Below, in pieces: positions 45,175-53,476 of a DNA stretch of 64,000 nt. Origin of the DNA: Pedobacter sp. Leaf176 (GTDB taxonomy: Bacteria > Bacteroidota > Bacteroidia > Sphingobacteriales > Sphingobacteriaceae). The stretch lies in the NCBI RefSeq assembly GCF_001424305.1, contig NZ_LMPD01000001.1, forward strand, positions 310,001 to 374,000, in the 5' to 3' direction. Position numbers and translations under genes: made by a program. The notes under the pieces were generated by a model, which saw only the letters and a program-made list of their open reading frames with translations, was not told the origin of the DNA and made no database searches. Each line of letters opens with the position of its first letter. The stretch's first letter is position 1.

Positions 45175-46896
45175 ATGAAAATTTCAAAGAAAGCAATAAC
45201 CTTAAATGTAGGTTTGGTGTTGATGGGTTCTGCAGTTTTTGCTCAAAGTTTAAACGACGCGAAAAAAGCGATTGATGCTGAACAATATCAGAAAGCATCG
45301 TCAATGCTTAAAGCATTAACAACCTCCCAAGCGTCTAATGGTGATAATTTTTACAACCTTGGATTGGTGTACTTGAAAACCGGATACATTGATTCCGCAA
45401 GAGCAGTATTTAATAAAGGCATCGCAGCGGATGCAAAAAATGCATCTAACTACGCTGGCTTAGGAGAGGCCGATTTGTTGTCTAACAACCCAACATCTGC
45501 CAAAGCTAATTTTGATAAAGCAGTTTCCGTTGCACCAAAGGATTATAAAACGTATTTAGCAATTGGCAAGGCCTATTTGGCACAGGATAAACCTAGTGAA
45601 GATGTTTCTAAACCAGATTTCACTAATGCGATTGCAAATTTAACTAAGGCAGATGAATTAGATGCTAAAGATAAAGATGCAGAAGTTTTTATCGGCTTAG
45701 GTGATGCTTATGCATTGCAAAAGAAAAATTCAGAGGCAATTGGTCCTTATTTCCGTGTTGCAGATATCGACCCGACTAACAGAAGAGCGTCAACTCAGGT
45801 TGGTAAAATGTACAAGGAAGCTCGTTCATTTCCTGAAGGAGAGGAGGAATTAAAAAAAGTAATTACGGCTGATGCCAATTACGGTCCTGCTTATCGCGAA
45901 TTGGGTGAACTATACTTACAGTGGAGTAGCTTTGGTACAGATAAAGAAAAGGCGGCTAAAGGTGTAGAATACTATAAAAAGTATCTTGATTTAACTGATA
46001 AATCATTGGAATCTCAGTTACGTTACATGCAGTTTTTGTTTTATGCAAAAGATTACCCTGCTTTAGAACAAGTTGCATCATCAATTCAGGTTCCTGCCAA
46101 CGATCCGAAAGGCATAATCGTTTCAAGATTGAAAGGATGGTCAGCTTACGAGAATAAAAATTACCCTCAGGCATTAACGAACATGACGGATTATTTCGCT
46201 AAGCAAAAGGATACAACAAAACTACTGGGTTTCGATTACCTATATTTAGGTAAAGCCCAATTAAAGGCCGGACAGGACAGTTTAGCTTTGATCAACATTA
46301 CTAAAGCTGTTGCTAAAGATTCTACTAATGCAGAAGCATTATCAGAAGTTGCGAAAAGCCTTTACGATGGCAAGAAATATGCTAAAGCAGCACAGGTTTA
46401 TGAAAAGGCTATAAAAGCAAATCCTAGCGGTAAAGGTGCTTTATATAATTACTACTATAATGCACTTGCGAATTATTTCGATTACGGTGCTAAATATAGT
46501 GCTAAACAAAACCCATCGAAAGATATTTTAGTAAAAGCTGATTCATCAATTGCCAAGGTAACGCAATTGGCACCAGAGACTTATGATGCCTATTTAACAA
46601 GAGCTCGTATCAACAGTTTAATGGATGATGATAAGGATCCAAAGGGTTTAATGGTTCCTTTTTACGAGGAGTTTATTGCAAAGGTAACTGCTAAACCAGA
46701 AGTTGCAAGTTCAGGTACTTATCCAAAACGCCTTTCGGAAGCTTATGATACTTTAGGCGGTTATTATTTTTATAAAGATAAAACTAAGGCAAAAGAATAT
46801 TTTGATAAAAGTGTAGCTGTTTATCCAAGTGGAACATTTGCAGCAGCGAAGTTAAAAGAATTAGCTGCGCCTACTCCAAAGGGAAAAGGAAAATAA
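45175..46896 (+). CDS. Periplasmic TPR-repeat protein
   Basis: 573 residues with a signal peptide (TLNVGLVLMGSAVFAQ). The mature chain is a string of about ten TPR-like helix pairs, for example FYNLGLVYLKTGYIDSARAV, NYAGLGEADLLSNNPTSAKA and AYRELGELYLQ. A Lys/Pro tail ends the protein. It is the last gene of the exbB operon and closes at a terminator whose hairpin holds the next promoter. It probably acts as a scaffold. Confidence 0.85.
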   Translation: MKISKKAITLNVGLVLMGSAVFAQSLNDAKKAIDAEQYQKASSMLKALTTSQASNGDNFYNLGLVYLKTGYIDSARAVFNKGIAADAKNASNYAGLGEADLLSNNPTSAKANFDKAVSVAPKDYKTYLAIGKAYLAQDKPSEDVSKPDFTNAIANLTKADELDAKDKDAEVFIGLGDAYALQKKNSEAIGPYFRVADIDPTNRRASTQVGKMYKEARSFPEGEEELKKVITADANYGPAYRELGELYLQWSSFGTDKEKAAKGVEYYKKYLDLTDKSLESQLRYMQFLFYAKDYPALEQVASSIQVPANDPKGIIVSRLKGWSAYENKNYPQALTNMTDYFAKQKDTTKLLGFDYLYLGKAQLKAGQDSLALINITKAVAKDSTNAEALSEVAKSLYDGKKYAKAAQVYEKAIKANPSGKGALYNYYYNALANYFDYGAKYSAKQNPSKDILVKADSSIAKVTQLAPETYDAYLTRARINSLMDDDKDPKGLMVPFYEEFIAKVTAKPEVASSGTYPKRLSEAYDTLGGYYFYKDKTKAKEYFDKSVAVYPSGTFAAAKLKELAAPTPKGKGK

Positions 46897-46918
46897 TATT
46901 TATAGTTAAATAATTTAG

Positions 46919-46949
46919 AAAGGCAGAGTTTGGTAACTCTGCCTTTTTC
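46919..46949 (+). terminator. Terminator of the TPR gene, overlapping the nuoA promoter
   Basis: 10-bp perfect arms (46921-46930 and 46935-46944), loop TGGT, then T run to 46949. The -33 box of the next promoter occupies the loop and its left edge. Confidence 0.85.
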
Positions 46950-46960
46950 TTTTACTTTTG
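46929..46960 (+). promoter_or_regulatory. nuo operon promoter embedded in the upstream terminator
   Basis: TTTG at 46929-46932, a 20-nt spacer, TACTTTTG at 46953-46960. The ATG of nuoA at 46978 follows after about 17 nt, so the mRNA leader is only about 10 nt. Confidence 0.75.
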
Positions 46961-46977
46961 TTCAGAAATACAAAATT

Positions 46978-47349
46978 ATGCAAGCGCAAAGTTCGTCAAT
47001 AGATTTTTTACCAATTATATTTCAGGTAGTTGTTGCTTTAGGCTTCGTTGTAACAACTTTGGTTGCTACACACTTTTTAGGGCCGAAACGTAAAACCAGT
47101 GATAAATTAGAAACTTTTGAGGCCGGTGTTAAGTCAGTAGGTAATGCCCGTCAGCCCTTCTCTATTAAGTATTTTGTCGTCGCCATTTTATTTGTATTGT
47201 TTGATGTTGAGGTGATTTTCATGTATCCCTGGGCAGTAAACTTTAGGGACTTAAAAATGGACGGAATGATAGAAATGTTTATTTTTATGGGGACATTGTT
47301 GCTGGGCTTTATTTATGTTATTAAGAAAAAAGTATTGGATTGGAACTAG
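46978..47349 (+). CDS. nuoA: NADH-quinone oxidoreductase subunit A
   Basis: 123 residues and three transmembrane helices: IIFQVVVALGFVVTTLVATHFL, FVVAILFVLFDVEVIFMYPW and MFIFMGTLLLGFIYVI. The FEAGVKSVGNARQPFSIKYF loop and the conserved Asp/Glu in FDVEVIFMYPW are typical of NuoA. The start is the ATG at 46978, not an upstream TTG at 46930 that lies inside the promoter. It is the first Complex I gene, in the inner membrane. Confidence 0.94.
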   Translation: MQAQSSSIDFLPIIFQVVVALGFVVTTLVATHFLGPKRKTSDKLETFEAGVKSVGNARQPFSIKYFVVAILFVLFDVEVIFMYPWAVNFRDLKMDGMIEMFIFMGTLLLGFIYVIKKKVLDWN

Positions 47350-47500
47350 CCAGCTGGCAGTTTTCGGTTTGCAATTTCAAAACTCAGAACAGAAAATTGG
47401 CTTCTGAAATTGAAGTGTATCGATTACAATACTCAAGTAGGAAATTATTTAGAAAGGTTCTAAATCAGGTTAAGCTACTTTAATTGCCTTTAAAATATTG

Positions 47501-47508
47501 TAAATTTG
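47501..47508 (+). promoter_or_regulatory. Possible internal -7 box (TAAATTTG) in the nuoA-nuoB gap
   Basis: TAAATTTG fits TAnnTTTG. A -33 TTTG at the right distance is missing, so it may be chance in AT-rich DNA. It is followed within two bases by a hairpin with a T-run. Confidence 0.35.
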
Positions 47509-47509
47509 T

Positions 47510-47540
47510 TGCTCATTCTGCAAAGGGATGAGCATTTTTT
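47510..47540 (+). terminator. Terminator-shaped hairpin (attenuator candidate) before nuoB
   Basis: TGCTCAT (47510-47516) pairs with ATGAGCA (47528-47534) around an 11-nt loop, then TTTTTT at 47535-47540. It sits within the operon, 10 nt before the nuoB ATG and 160 nt after nuoA, where readthrough is needed for 13 downstream genes. Confidence 0.6.
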
Positions 47541-47550
47541 GTTTATACAC

Positions 47551-48093
47551 ATGAGTGAAATTAATATAGTTGATGCGCCTCCAGGTACCGAAGGGCCTGG
47601 CTATTTTGCAACATCTTTAGATAAGGTGATTGGTTTGGCTCGTTCAAATTCTTTATGGCCTTTGCCATTTGCAACTTCCTGTTGCGGAATTGAATTTATG
47701 GCAACCATGGGTTCTCACTATGATTTAGGTCGTTTTGGTGCAGAACGCTTGAGTTTTTCTCCTCGTCAGGCAGATGTTTTAATGGTGATGGGAACCATTG
47801 CGAAAAAAATGGCTCCGGTATTAAAACAAGTATATATTCAAATGGCAGAACCACGTTGGGTAATGGCTGTTGGTGCTTGTGCAAGTAGTGGAGGTATTTT
47901 TGATACTTATTCTGTTTTACAAGGTATTGATGAGGTTATACCGGTAGATGTTTATGTTCCGGGTTGCCCGCCAAGACCTGAAGCTATTTTAGATGGTTTC
48001 CAACGTATCCAGGATTTAGTTAAAAACGAATCAGGCAGAAGAAGGAACTCTGATTACTATAAGGATCTTTTAGGTCAATACGGTATTAAATAA
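47551..48093 (+). CDS. nuoB: NADH-quinone oxidoreductase subunit B
   Basis: 180 residues from the ATG at 47551. It is the N2 iron-sulfur subunit: ATSCCGIEF supplies the tandem Cys pair, and [11 protein letters not shown] and [11 protein letters not shown] the other two cluster ligands. It lies in the peripheral arm near the quinone site. The start is chosen at [11 protein letters not shown]; an upstream TTG at 47506 would overlap the hairpin. Its stop overlaps the nuoC start by 1 base (TAATG). Confidence 0.95.
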   Translation: MSEINIVDAPPGTEGPGYFATSLDKVIGLARSNSLWPLPFATSCCGIEFMATMGSHYDLGRFGAERLSFSPRQADVLMVMGTIAKKMAPVLKQVYIQMAEPRWVMAVGACASSGGIFDTYSVLQGIDEVIPVDVYVPGCPPRPEAILDGFQRIQDLVKNESGRRRNSDYYKDLLGQYGIK

Positions 48094-48593
48094 TGGAAGA
48101 GACAACGCTGAATAACACCATCCATATTAAGCTAACTGAAAAGTTTGGCGAAAAAGTTACTGCCATTTCTGAGCCATATGGTTTATTAACTTTTGTAGCC
48201 TACAAAGATGTTATTGTAAATGTGCTTTCACATCTTAAGGAAGAATTAAAATTTAATTTTCTTACTGATATTACTGCTGTTCACTATCCGGGCAAAGACC
48301 ATGGCATTGCTGTTGTTTATCACCTGCATAATATGGTAGAGAAAGTTAGGGTTAGAATTAAGGTTTTCATTTCTGAGCAAAATCCTACCATTCCAACTGC
48401 GACAACGGTTTGGAAAGGAGCCAACTGGATGGAGCGTGAAACATACGATTTGTTTGGAGTTAAATTTGAAGGCCACCCTGATTTGCGCCGTATTTTAAAT
48501 ATGGACGATTTAGGCGTACACCCGATGTTAAAACAATATCCTTTGGAAGATCCGAACAGGGTTGATAAAAAAGACGAATTTTTTGGAAGGTAA
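48093..48593 (+). CDS. nuoC: NADH-quinone oxidoreductase subunit C
   Basis: 166 residues of the 30-kDa Complex I subunit. The middle has NFLTDITAVHYPG and the C-terminal signature is WMERETYDLFGVKFEGHPDLRRIL followed by YPLEDPN. It is not fused to nuoD, unlike in E. coli. It is translationally coupled with nuoB by a TAATG overlap and nuoD follows after 5 bp. It packs between NuoB and NuoD in the peripheral arm. Confidence 0.94.
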   Translation: MEETTLNNTIHIKLTEKFGEKVTAISEPYGLLTFVAYKDVIVNVLSHLKEELKFNFLTDITAVHYPGKDHGIAVVYHLHNMVEKVRVRIKVFISEQNPTIPTATTVWKGANWMERETYDLFGVKFEGHPDLRRILNMDDLGVHPMLKQYPLEDPNRVDKKDEFFGR

Positions 48594-48598
48594 TTTAT

Positions 48599-49813
48599 AT
48601 GAATCATAACCATCCGGTATTTACAGATAACGACCCGCAAAGTGAACTGGTAACCTTAAATTTAGGTCCGACACACCCTGCAACACATGGCGTTTTTCAA
48701 AACGTTTTGCAACTAGACGGCGAGCGTATTGTAAGCGGCGTTTCTACAATTGGGTATATCCACCGTGCTTTCGAGAAGATTGCCGAGCACCGCCCTTTCT
48801 ATCAAATTACACCACTAACCGATCGCTTGAACTATTGTTCTTCGCCTATTAACAATATGGGCTGGCACATGACGGTTGAAAAATTGTTGAATATCCAAAT
48901 GCCAAAACGTGTAGATTATCTTCGCGTAATCATTATGGAGCTCTCGCGCATTGCTGACCACATTATCTGTAACACCATTATAGGTCAGGATACAGGTGCA
49001 ACAACAACTTTTCTCTACCTTTTTCAATTTCGTGAACATATTTACGAAATCTTCGAAGAGGTTTGCGGTGCCCGTTTAACTACTAATATTGGTCGTATTG
49101 GTGGTTTTGAAAGAGATTTTAATGAAATTGCTTTTACTAAAATAAATAAATTTTTAAAAGAGTTTCCGATAGCGTTGAAAGAGTTCGAAAACCTCTTAAC
49201 CCGTAACCGCATTTTTATAGACAGAACAGCAGGTGTTGCTGAAGTAACTAAAGAAACGGCTTTGGAATATAGCTGGACTGGTCCACTTCTTCGTGCAACA
49301 GGAGTAGATTATGATGTTCGTGTGAGTGACCCATATTCCTCTTATCAGGATTTCGATTTTGAAATACCAGTAGGAACGAGTGGTGATATTTATGATAGAT
49401 ACTTAGTTCGTAATGAAGAAATGTGGCAAAGTTTGCGCATTATTGAACAGGCAATTGTGAAGTTAAAAACAGAGCCAAAGGGTATCTTCCATGCCGACGT
49501 TCCTGAATTTTACCTTCCTCCGAAACAAGAGGTTTATAACAATATGGAGGCATTAATTTATCACTTTAAAATTGTGATGGGCGAAATCGATGCACCGAAG
49601 GCAGAAGTTTATCATGCAGTAGAAGGCGGAAATGGTGAGCTTGGTTTCTATCTGATTAACGACGGCGGCCGTACACCATATCGTTTGCACTTTCGCAGAC
49701 CGAGTTTTATAAATTACCAGATGTTTGCGCCGATGAGTGAAGGCATGTTATTGTCTGATGCCATCATCAACATGAGTAGTATGAATATTATTGCAGGAGA
49801 ATTAGATGCTTAA
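48599..49813 (+). CDS. nuoD: NADH-quinone oxidoreductase subunit D
   Basis: 404 residues of the 49-kDa subunit. LNLGPTHPATHGVFQNVLQLDGE is the N-terminal signature with the conserved His pair of the quinone pocket. GYIHRAFEKIAEHRPFYQ and GGNGELGFYLINDGG follow, and the C-terminal end is MNIIAGELDA. It forms the quinone-binding site with NuoB. The last 8 bases overlap nuoE, which shows tight coupling. Confidence 0.96.
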   Translation: MNHNHPVFTDNDPQSELVTLNLGPTHPATHGVFQNVLQLDGERIVSGVSTIGYIHRAFEKIAEHRPFYQITPLTDRLNYCSSPINNMGWHMTVEKLLNIQMPKRVDYLRVIIMELSRIADHIICNTIIGQDTGATTTFLYLFQFREHIYEIFEEVCGARLTTNIGRIGGFERDFNEIAFTKINKFLKEFPIALKEFENLLTRNRIFIDRTAGVAEVTKETALEYSWTGPLLRATGVDYDVRVSDPYSSYQDFDFEIPVGTSGDIYDRYLVRNEEMWQSLRIIEQAIVKLKTEPKGIFHADVPEFYLPPKQEVYNNMEALIYHFKIVMGEIDAPKAEVYHAVEGGNGELGFYLINDGGRTPYRLHFRRPSFINYQMFAPMSEGMLLSDAIINMSSMNIIAGELDA

Positions 49814-50318
49814 AGTAGAAGAACAAACACCTGTAGTGTTCTCATCAGATTTGCTTGCCAAATTTGATGATGTTATAAGTCGTTACCCAGAAGGTAAACA
49901 TAAATCTGCATTATTGCCATTGCTTCACTTGGTGCAGGCCGAGTTTCTTTGGGTGCCGACATCCGCAATGGATCAAGTTGCTGAATATTTAAATATTCAG
50001 CCAATTGAAGTTTATGAAGTAGCAACTTTTTATACCATGTACTTTTTGAAACCCCAGGGTAAATATGCCTTGGAGGTTTGCCGTACGGGTCCTTGCTGCT
50101 TGGTTGGCGCAGAAAAAATATTAGATCACTTAGAAAATAAGTTGGGGGTTAAAGAAGGTGAAGTTACATCAGACGGTTTATTCAGCTTTAGAGGAGTTGA
50201 ATGTTTAGCCGCTTGTGGTTTCGGTCCGGTACTGCAAATTAGTCCGGAATATACTTTCTATGAAAACTTAACGATCGAAAGTGTAGATAAACTGATTGAA
50301 GATTTGAAAAATAAATAA
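49806..50318 (+). CDS. nuoE: NADH-quinone oxidoreductase subunit E
   Basis: 170 residues of the 24-kDa [2Fe-2S] subunit. The thioredoxin-like domain has C-x4-C in VCRTGPCCLV and C-x3-C in VECLAACGFGP, the ligands of cluster N1a. A helical N-terminal region (YPEGKHKSALLPLLHLVQAE) precedes it. It works with NuoF at the NADH-oxidising tip. A palindromic spacer separates it from nuoF. Confidence 0.95.
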   Translation: MLKVEEQTPVVFSSDLLAKFDDVISRYPEGKHKSALLPLLHLVQAEFLWVPTSAMDQVAEYLNIQPIEVYEVATFYTMYFLKPQGKYALEVCRTGPCCLVGAEKILDHLENKLGVKEGEVTSDGLFSFRGVECLAACGFGPVLQISPEYTFYENLTIESVDKLIEDLKNK

Positions 50319-50331
50319 GATTTGAGAAACC

Positions 50332-50390
50332 AGATATGAGATATGAGAATTAGCAATTTGTCTAGATCTCAGGTCTCACATCTCACATCT
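50332..50390. repeat. Imperfect inverted repeat of AGATATGAG units in the nuoE-nuoF spacer
   Basis: Left arm 50332-50348 (AGATATGAGATATGAGA) pairs with 50374-50390 at 15 of 17 positions. The arms are short tandem repeats of a 7-8 bp unit. Between them lie further similar pieces (AGATTTGAG upstream, AGATCTCAGGTCTC in the middle). It fills an 80-bp gap between tightly packed genes. Confidence 0.65.
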
Positions 50391-50398
50391 AAAAAATA

Positions 50399-51766
50399 AT
50401 GAGTCGCAAATTATTACTTGAGCATATAAACGTACCGGACATCAATACACTTGAGGTCTATCGCCAAAAAGGTGGGTACCGTGCCGTAGAAAAAGCCCTT
50501 AAAACTTTAACACCTGAAGAGATTGTTGAAGAAGTTAAGAAGTCAGGCTTACGCGGTCGTGGTGGTGCGGGTTTCCCAACGGGGATGAAATGGAGCTTTT
50601 TGGCTAAGCCTGAAGGCGTTGCACGTTATTTGGTTTGCAATGCTGATGAATCTGAACCGGGAACGTTCAAAGACCGTTATTTGATGACTTACATTCCTCA
50701 TGCTTTAATCGAGGGCATGATTGTTTCGAGTTTCGCCCTTGGGGCAAAAGTTTCCTACATTTACGTTCGTGGAGAAATGATGCCTCAAATTCGTATTCTG
50801 GAAAAAGCAATTGCTGAAGCAAAAGCTGCCGGATGGTTGGGAAAAAATATATTAGGAACAGGCTACGATTTAGAATTATATGTTCAGCCAGGCGGTGGAG
50901 CTTATATCTGTGGTGAAGAAACGGCATTATTGGAATCACTTGAAGGCAAACGAGGTAATCCCAGAATTAAGCCACCATTCCCTGCAATTGCAGGTTTATA
51001 TGGTTGCCCAACAGTGGTAAATAACGTAGAATCGATTGCTGCAGTAGTACCAATTATCAATGATGGTGGCGATGAGTATTCAAAAATTGGTATTGGAAGA
51101 AGTACAGGTACTAAACTAATATCAGCCTCTGGAAATTTGGTGAAACCAGGTGTTTATGAAATTGAGTTAGGTTTACCTGTTGAAGAATTTATCTACTCTG
51201 ATGAATACTGCGGTGGTATAGCGAATGGTAAGAAATTAAAAGCGACGGTTGCAGGTGGTTCATCTGTACCGGTTTTACCAGCTAATTTAACGTTAAAACT
51301 CGCTAATGGCGAACCTCGTCTAATGAGCTATGAATCTTTATCCGAAGGTGGTTTTGCTACAGGAACCATGATGGGCTCCGGCGGTTTCATTGCTTTTGAT
51401 GAGGATCAGTGTATTGTTCGGAATACCTGGAATTTTTCAAGATTTTATCACCACGAAAGTTGCGGACAGTGTTCGCCTTGCCGTGAGGGTACCGGATGGA
51501 TGGAAAAAGTATTGCATAAAATCGAACATGGTCATGGTTCAATGGATGATGTCGATTTACTTTGGGATATTCAGCGTAAAATTGAAGGAAATACGATTTG
51601 CCCATTAGGTGATGCGGCAGCCTGGCCGGTAGCAAGTGCAATTCGACATTTTAGAGATGAGTTTGAATGGCACATTAAAGAGCCGGTTAAGAGCCAGCAA
51701 CAGAATTATGGTTTAGCAAATTATGCTAATCCGATAGAAAAAGCTCCGGTGACAGAAGAAAAATAA
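50399..51766 (+). CDS. nuoF: NADH-quinone oxidoreductase subunit F
   Basis: 455 residues of the 51-kDa subunit. The NADH site is in [16 protein letters not shown]. The FMN site spans [14 protein letters not shown] and [19 protein letters not shown]. The N3 [4Fe-4S] ligands are in [15 protein letters not shown] and the later [14 protein letters not shown]. It oxidises NADH at the tip of the peripheral arm. An ORF6N gene and two palindromes separate it from nuoG, where these two genes are normally adjacent. Confidence 0.96.
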   Translation: MSRKLLLEHINVPDINTLEVYRQKGGYRAVEKALKTLTPEEIVEEVKKSGLRGRGGAGFPTGMKWSFLAKPEGVARYLVCNADESEPGTFKDRYLMTYIPHALIEGMIVSSFALGAKVSYIYVRGEMMPQIRILEKAIAEAKAAGWLGKNILGTGYDLELYVQPGGGAYICGEETALLESLEGKRGNPRIKPPFPAIAGLYGCPTVVNNVESIAAVVPIINDGGDEYSKIGIGRSTGTKLISASGNLVKPGVYEIELGLPVEEFIYSDEYCGGIANGKKLKATVAGGSSVPVLPANLTLKLANGEPRLMSYESLSEGGFATGTMMGSGGFIAFDEDQCIVRNTWNFSRFYHHESCGQCSPCREGTGWMEKVLHKIEHGHGSMDDVDLLWDIQRKIEGNTICPLGDAAAWPVASAIRHFRDEFEWHIKEPVKSQQQNYGLANYANPIEKAPVTEEK

Positions 51767-51800
51767 TTTAACTTGTTAGTAAGGGTATATAAATATATTA

Positions 51801-51833
51801 AATCTTAAGGTCACAAGATGTGACCTTAAGATT
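51801..51833. repeat. Perfect palindrome upstream of the ORF6N gene
   Basis: 15-bp exact arms (51801-51815 and 51819-51833) with a 3-nt centre AGA. The core is TAAGGTCACA (51806-51815) and its complement TGTGACCTTA (51819-51828). The same 10-3-10 core recurs inside the ORF6N gene at 52071-52093. No T-run follows, so it is not an intrinsic terminator. Confidence 0.85.
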
Positions 51834-51859
51834 CAACTTAATAAAGAAAACATATGTAA

Positions 51860-52402
51860 ATGAAAGATGTAATATCACCAGCAATCATCCCCAACGAAGT
51901 AATAATCAATAAAATATATCTTTTTAGGGGAGTCAAGGTGATGTTAGATTCTGATTTAGCAGAACTTTTTGGCGTTGAAACTAAACAACTTAAGCAACAA
52001 GTTAGAAGAAATATAGAGCGTTTTCCTAAACACTTTATGTTTGAATTAACAAAAGAAGAAAATGAAGTTCTAAGGTCACAATTTGTGACCTTAGAACAAG
52101 GAAAATATTCAAAGTACCTCCCGTTTGCTTTTAGCGAACATGGTATTTTGCAACTGTCAACCGTTTTAAAAAGTAAACAGGCGATAGAAGTTAGTATCAA
52201 AATTATAGATGTGTTTGTTCAACTTAGAACAATGGTTTTAAGTAATACAGAAATAAGATTAGAAGTAGAGAAAATAAAAAAGAAAGTAGATAGTCAAGAC
52301 AAGAACATTGAAGTAATATTCAGGTATTTTGATGAACTATTAGAACAAAAAGTGCAGCCAAGAAAAGAAATTGGTTACAAAATCTCGAAAGAGAAGAAAT
52401 AA
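51860..52402 (+). CDS. ORF6N-domain (phage-type DNA-binding) protein inserted in the nuo operon
   Basis: 180 residues. An ORF6N domain at about 10-100 carries IYLFRGVKVMLDSDLAELFGV, KQLKQQVRRNIERFP and FMFELTKEENEVLRSQFVT, followed by LPFAFSEHGILQLSTVLKS. The C-terminal part (about 130-165) is a Lys/Glu-rich coiled coil. Relatives occur in phages and as scattered single genes in Bacteroidota, probably binding DNA. It interrupts nuoF and nuoG, on the same strand. Residues 70-80 are encoded by a 31-bp palindrome that repeats the upstream palindrome core. Its role is unknown; autoregulation or mobility is my inference. Confidence 0.85.
   Translation: MKDVISPAIIPNEVIINKIYLFRGVKVMLDSDLAELFGVETKQLKQQVRRNIERFPKHFMFELTKEENEVLRSQFVTLEQGKYSKYLPFAFSEHGILQLSTVLKSKQAIEVSIKIIDVFVQLRTMVLSNTEIRLEVEKIKKKVDSQDKNIEVIFRYFDELLEQKVQPRKEIGYKISKEKK
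52067..52097. repeat. Second copy of the palindrome inside the ORF6N coding sequence
   Basis: 15-bp exact arms (52067-52081 and 52083-52097) around a single central T. It contains TAAGGTCACA-ATT-TGTGACCTTA, identical to the upstream palindrome at all 20 half-site positions. It encodes residues 70-80 (VLRSQFVTLEQ). Confidence 0.85.
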
Positions 52403-52407
52403 TAAAA

Positions 52408-52431
52408 TTGGTTCGTGAAAACACGAATCAA
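52408..52431. repeat. REP-like hairpin of the GGTTCGTG family between ORF6N and nuoG
   Basis: TTGGTTCGTG (52408-52417), loop AAAA, CACGAATCAA (52422-52431); one mismatch. Same family as the three hairpins at 55023-55129. Confidence 0.7.
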
Positions 52432-52465
52432 GGCGAGACAAAGAAATAAAAGATTATCATTAACC

Positions 52466-53476
52466 ATGAGTGAAAAAGTTAAGGTTACGATAGACGGGAT
52501 AACAGTAGAGGTTGATAACGGAACCACCATTCTAAATGCTGCAAGGCAAATTGGAGGTGATATTGTTCCGCCAGCGATGTGCTATTATTCTAAATTGGAA
52601 GGCAGTGGTGGTAAATGCCGTACTTGTATTGTTAAGGTAACAAAAGGATCAGAGAAAGACCCACGCCCAATGCCGAAATTGGTTGCATCTTGCCGTACAA
52701 CAGTAATGGATGGCATGGAGGTCTTAAACATTACTTCTCCGGAAGTTTTGGAAGCACGTGCGGGTGTCGTGGAAATTTTATTAATCAACCACCCTTTAGA
52801 TTGCCCGGTTTGTGACCAGGCAGGTGAATGTGATTTACAAAATCTTGGTTACGAACATGGCTTGCAAAAAACGCGTTATGAGTTTGAACGCCGTACTTTT
52901 GAACGAATCGATATTGGCGATAAAATTCAGTTGCACATGAATCGTTGCATTCTGTGTTATCGTTGTGTTTTCACTGCCGACCAGATTACAAATAAACGTG
53001 TTCACGGTATCTTAAACCGTGGCGATCATTCAGAAATCTCGACTTATATCCAACAAGCAGTTGATAATGATTTCTCTGGAAATGTAATTGACGTTTGTCC
53101 GGTAGGCGCTCTAACTGATAGGACTTTCCGCTTTAAAAATCGTGTTTGGTTTACAAAACCAGTTGATGCACACCGTAATTGCGACCATGAAAAATGTAGT
53201 GGTAAGGTTACGCTTTGGTATAAAGGTGAGGATGTATTACGTGTTACAGCTCGTAAAGATCAGTTTGGCGAAGTAGAAAGTTTCATTTGTAATACTTGTA
53301 GGTTCGATAAAAAGGCTACATCAGATTGGGTTATTGAGCATCCAACGCATATTGATGATACTTCGGTAATTGCATCCAATCATTACGAAACACTGAAACC
53401 TTTGCACGTTATTCAGCCAAATGAGGCTCTGCAAGTAGCAAATGAGATTGAATTACATAAAACAGTTAAATACTAA
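52466..53476 (+). CDS. nuoG: NADH-quinone oxidoreductase subunit G, short form
   Basis: 336 residues from the ATG at 52466; an upstream in-frame ATG at 52415 lies in the REP-like hairpin and adds a basic extension, so it was rejected. It has the N-terminal [2Fe-2S] domain (CYYSKLEGSGGKCRTC, SCRT), the His-Cys cluster segment (HPLDCPVCDQAGECDLQ), and two further Cys sets (RCILCYRCV, DVCPVGALTD, then CDHEKCSGK and FICNTCRF). The large molybdopterin-like domain of E. coli NuoG is absent, as I recall for related bacteria. Its stop overlaps nuoH (TAATG). Confidence 0.92.
   Translation: MSEKVKVTIDGITVEVDNGTTILNAARQIGGDIVPPAMCYYSKLEGSGGKCRTCIVKVTKGSEKDPRPMPKLVASCRTTVMDGMEVLNITSPEVLEARAGVVEILLINHPLDCPVCDQAGECDLQNLGYEHGLQKTRYEFERRTFERIDIGDKIQLHMNRCILCYRCVFTADQITNKRVHGILNRGDHSEISTYIQQAVDNDFSGNVIDVCPVGALTDRTFRFKNRVWFTKPVDAHRNCDHEKCSGKVTLWYKGEDVLRVTARKDQFGEVESFICNTCRFDKKATSDWVIEHPTHIDDTSVIASNHYETLKPLHVIQPNEALQVANEIELHKTVKY

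Noticed and set aside
51801..51833. Transcription terminator of nuoF
   Set aside because: Long perfect stem but no T-run after it, and the same sequence occurs within a coding region.
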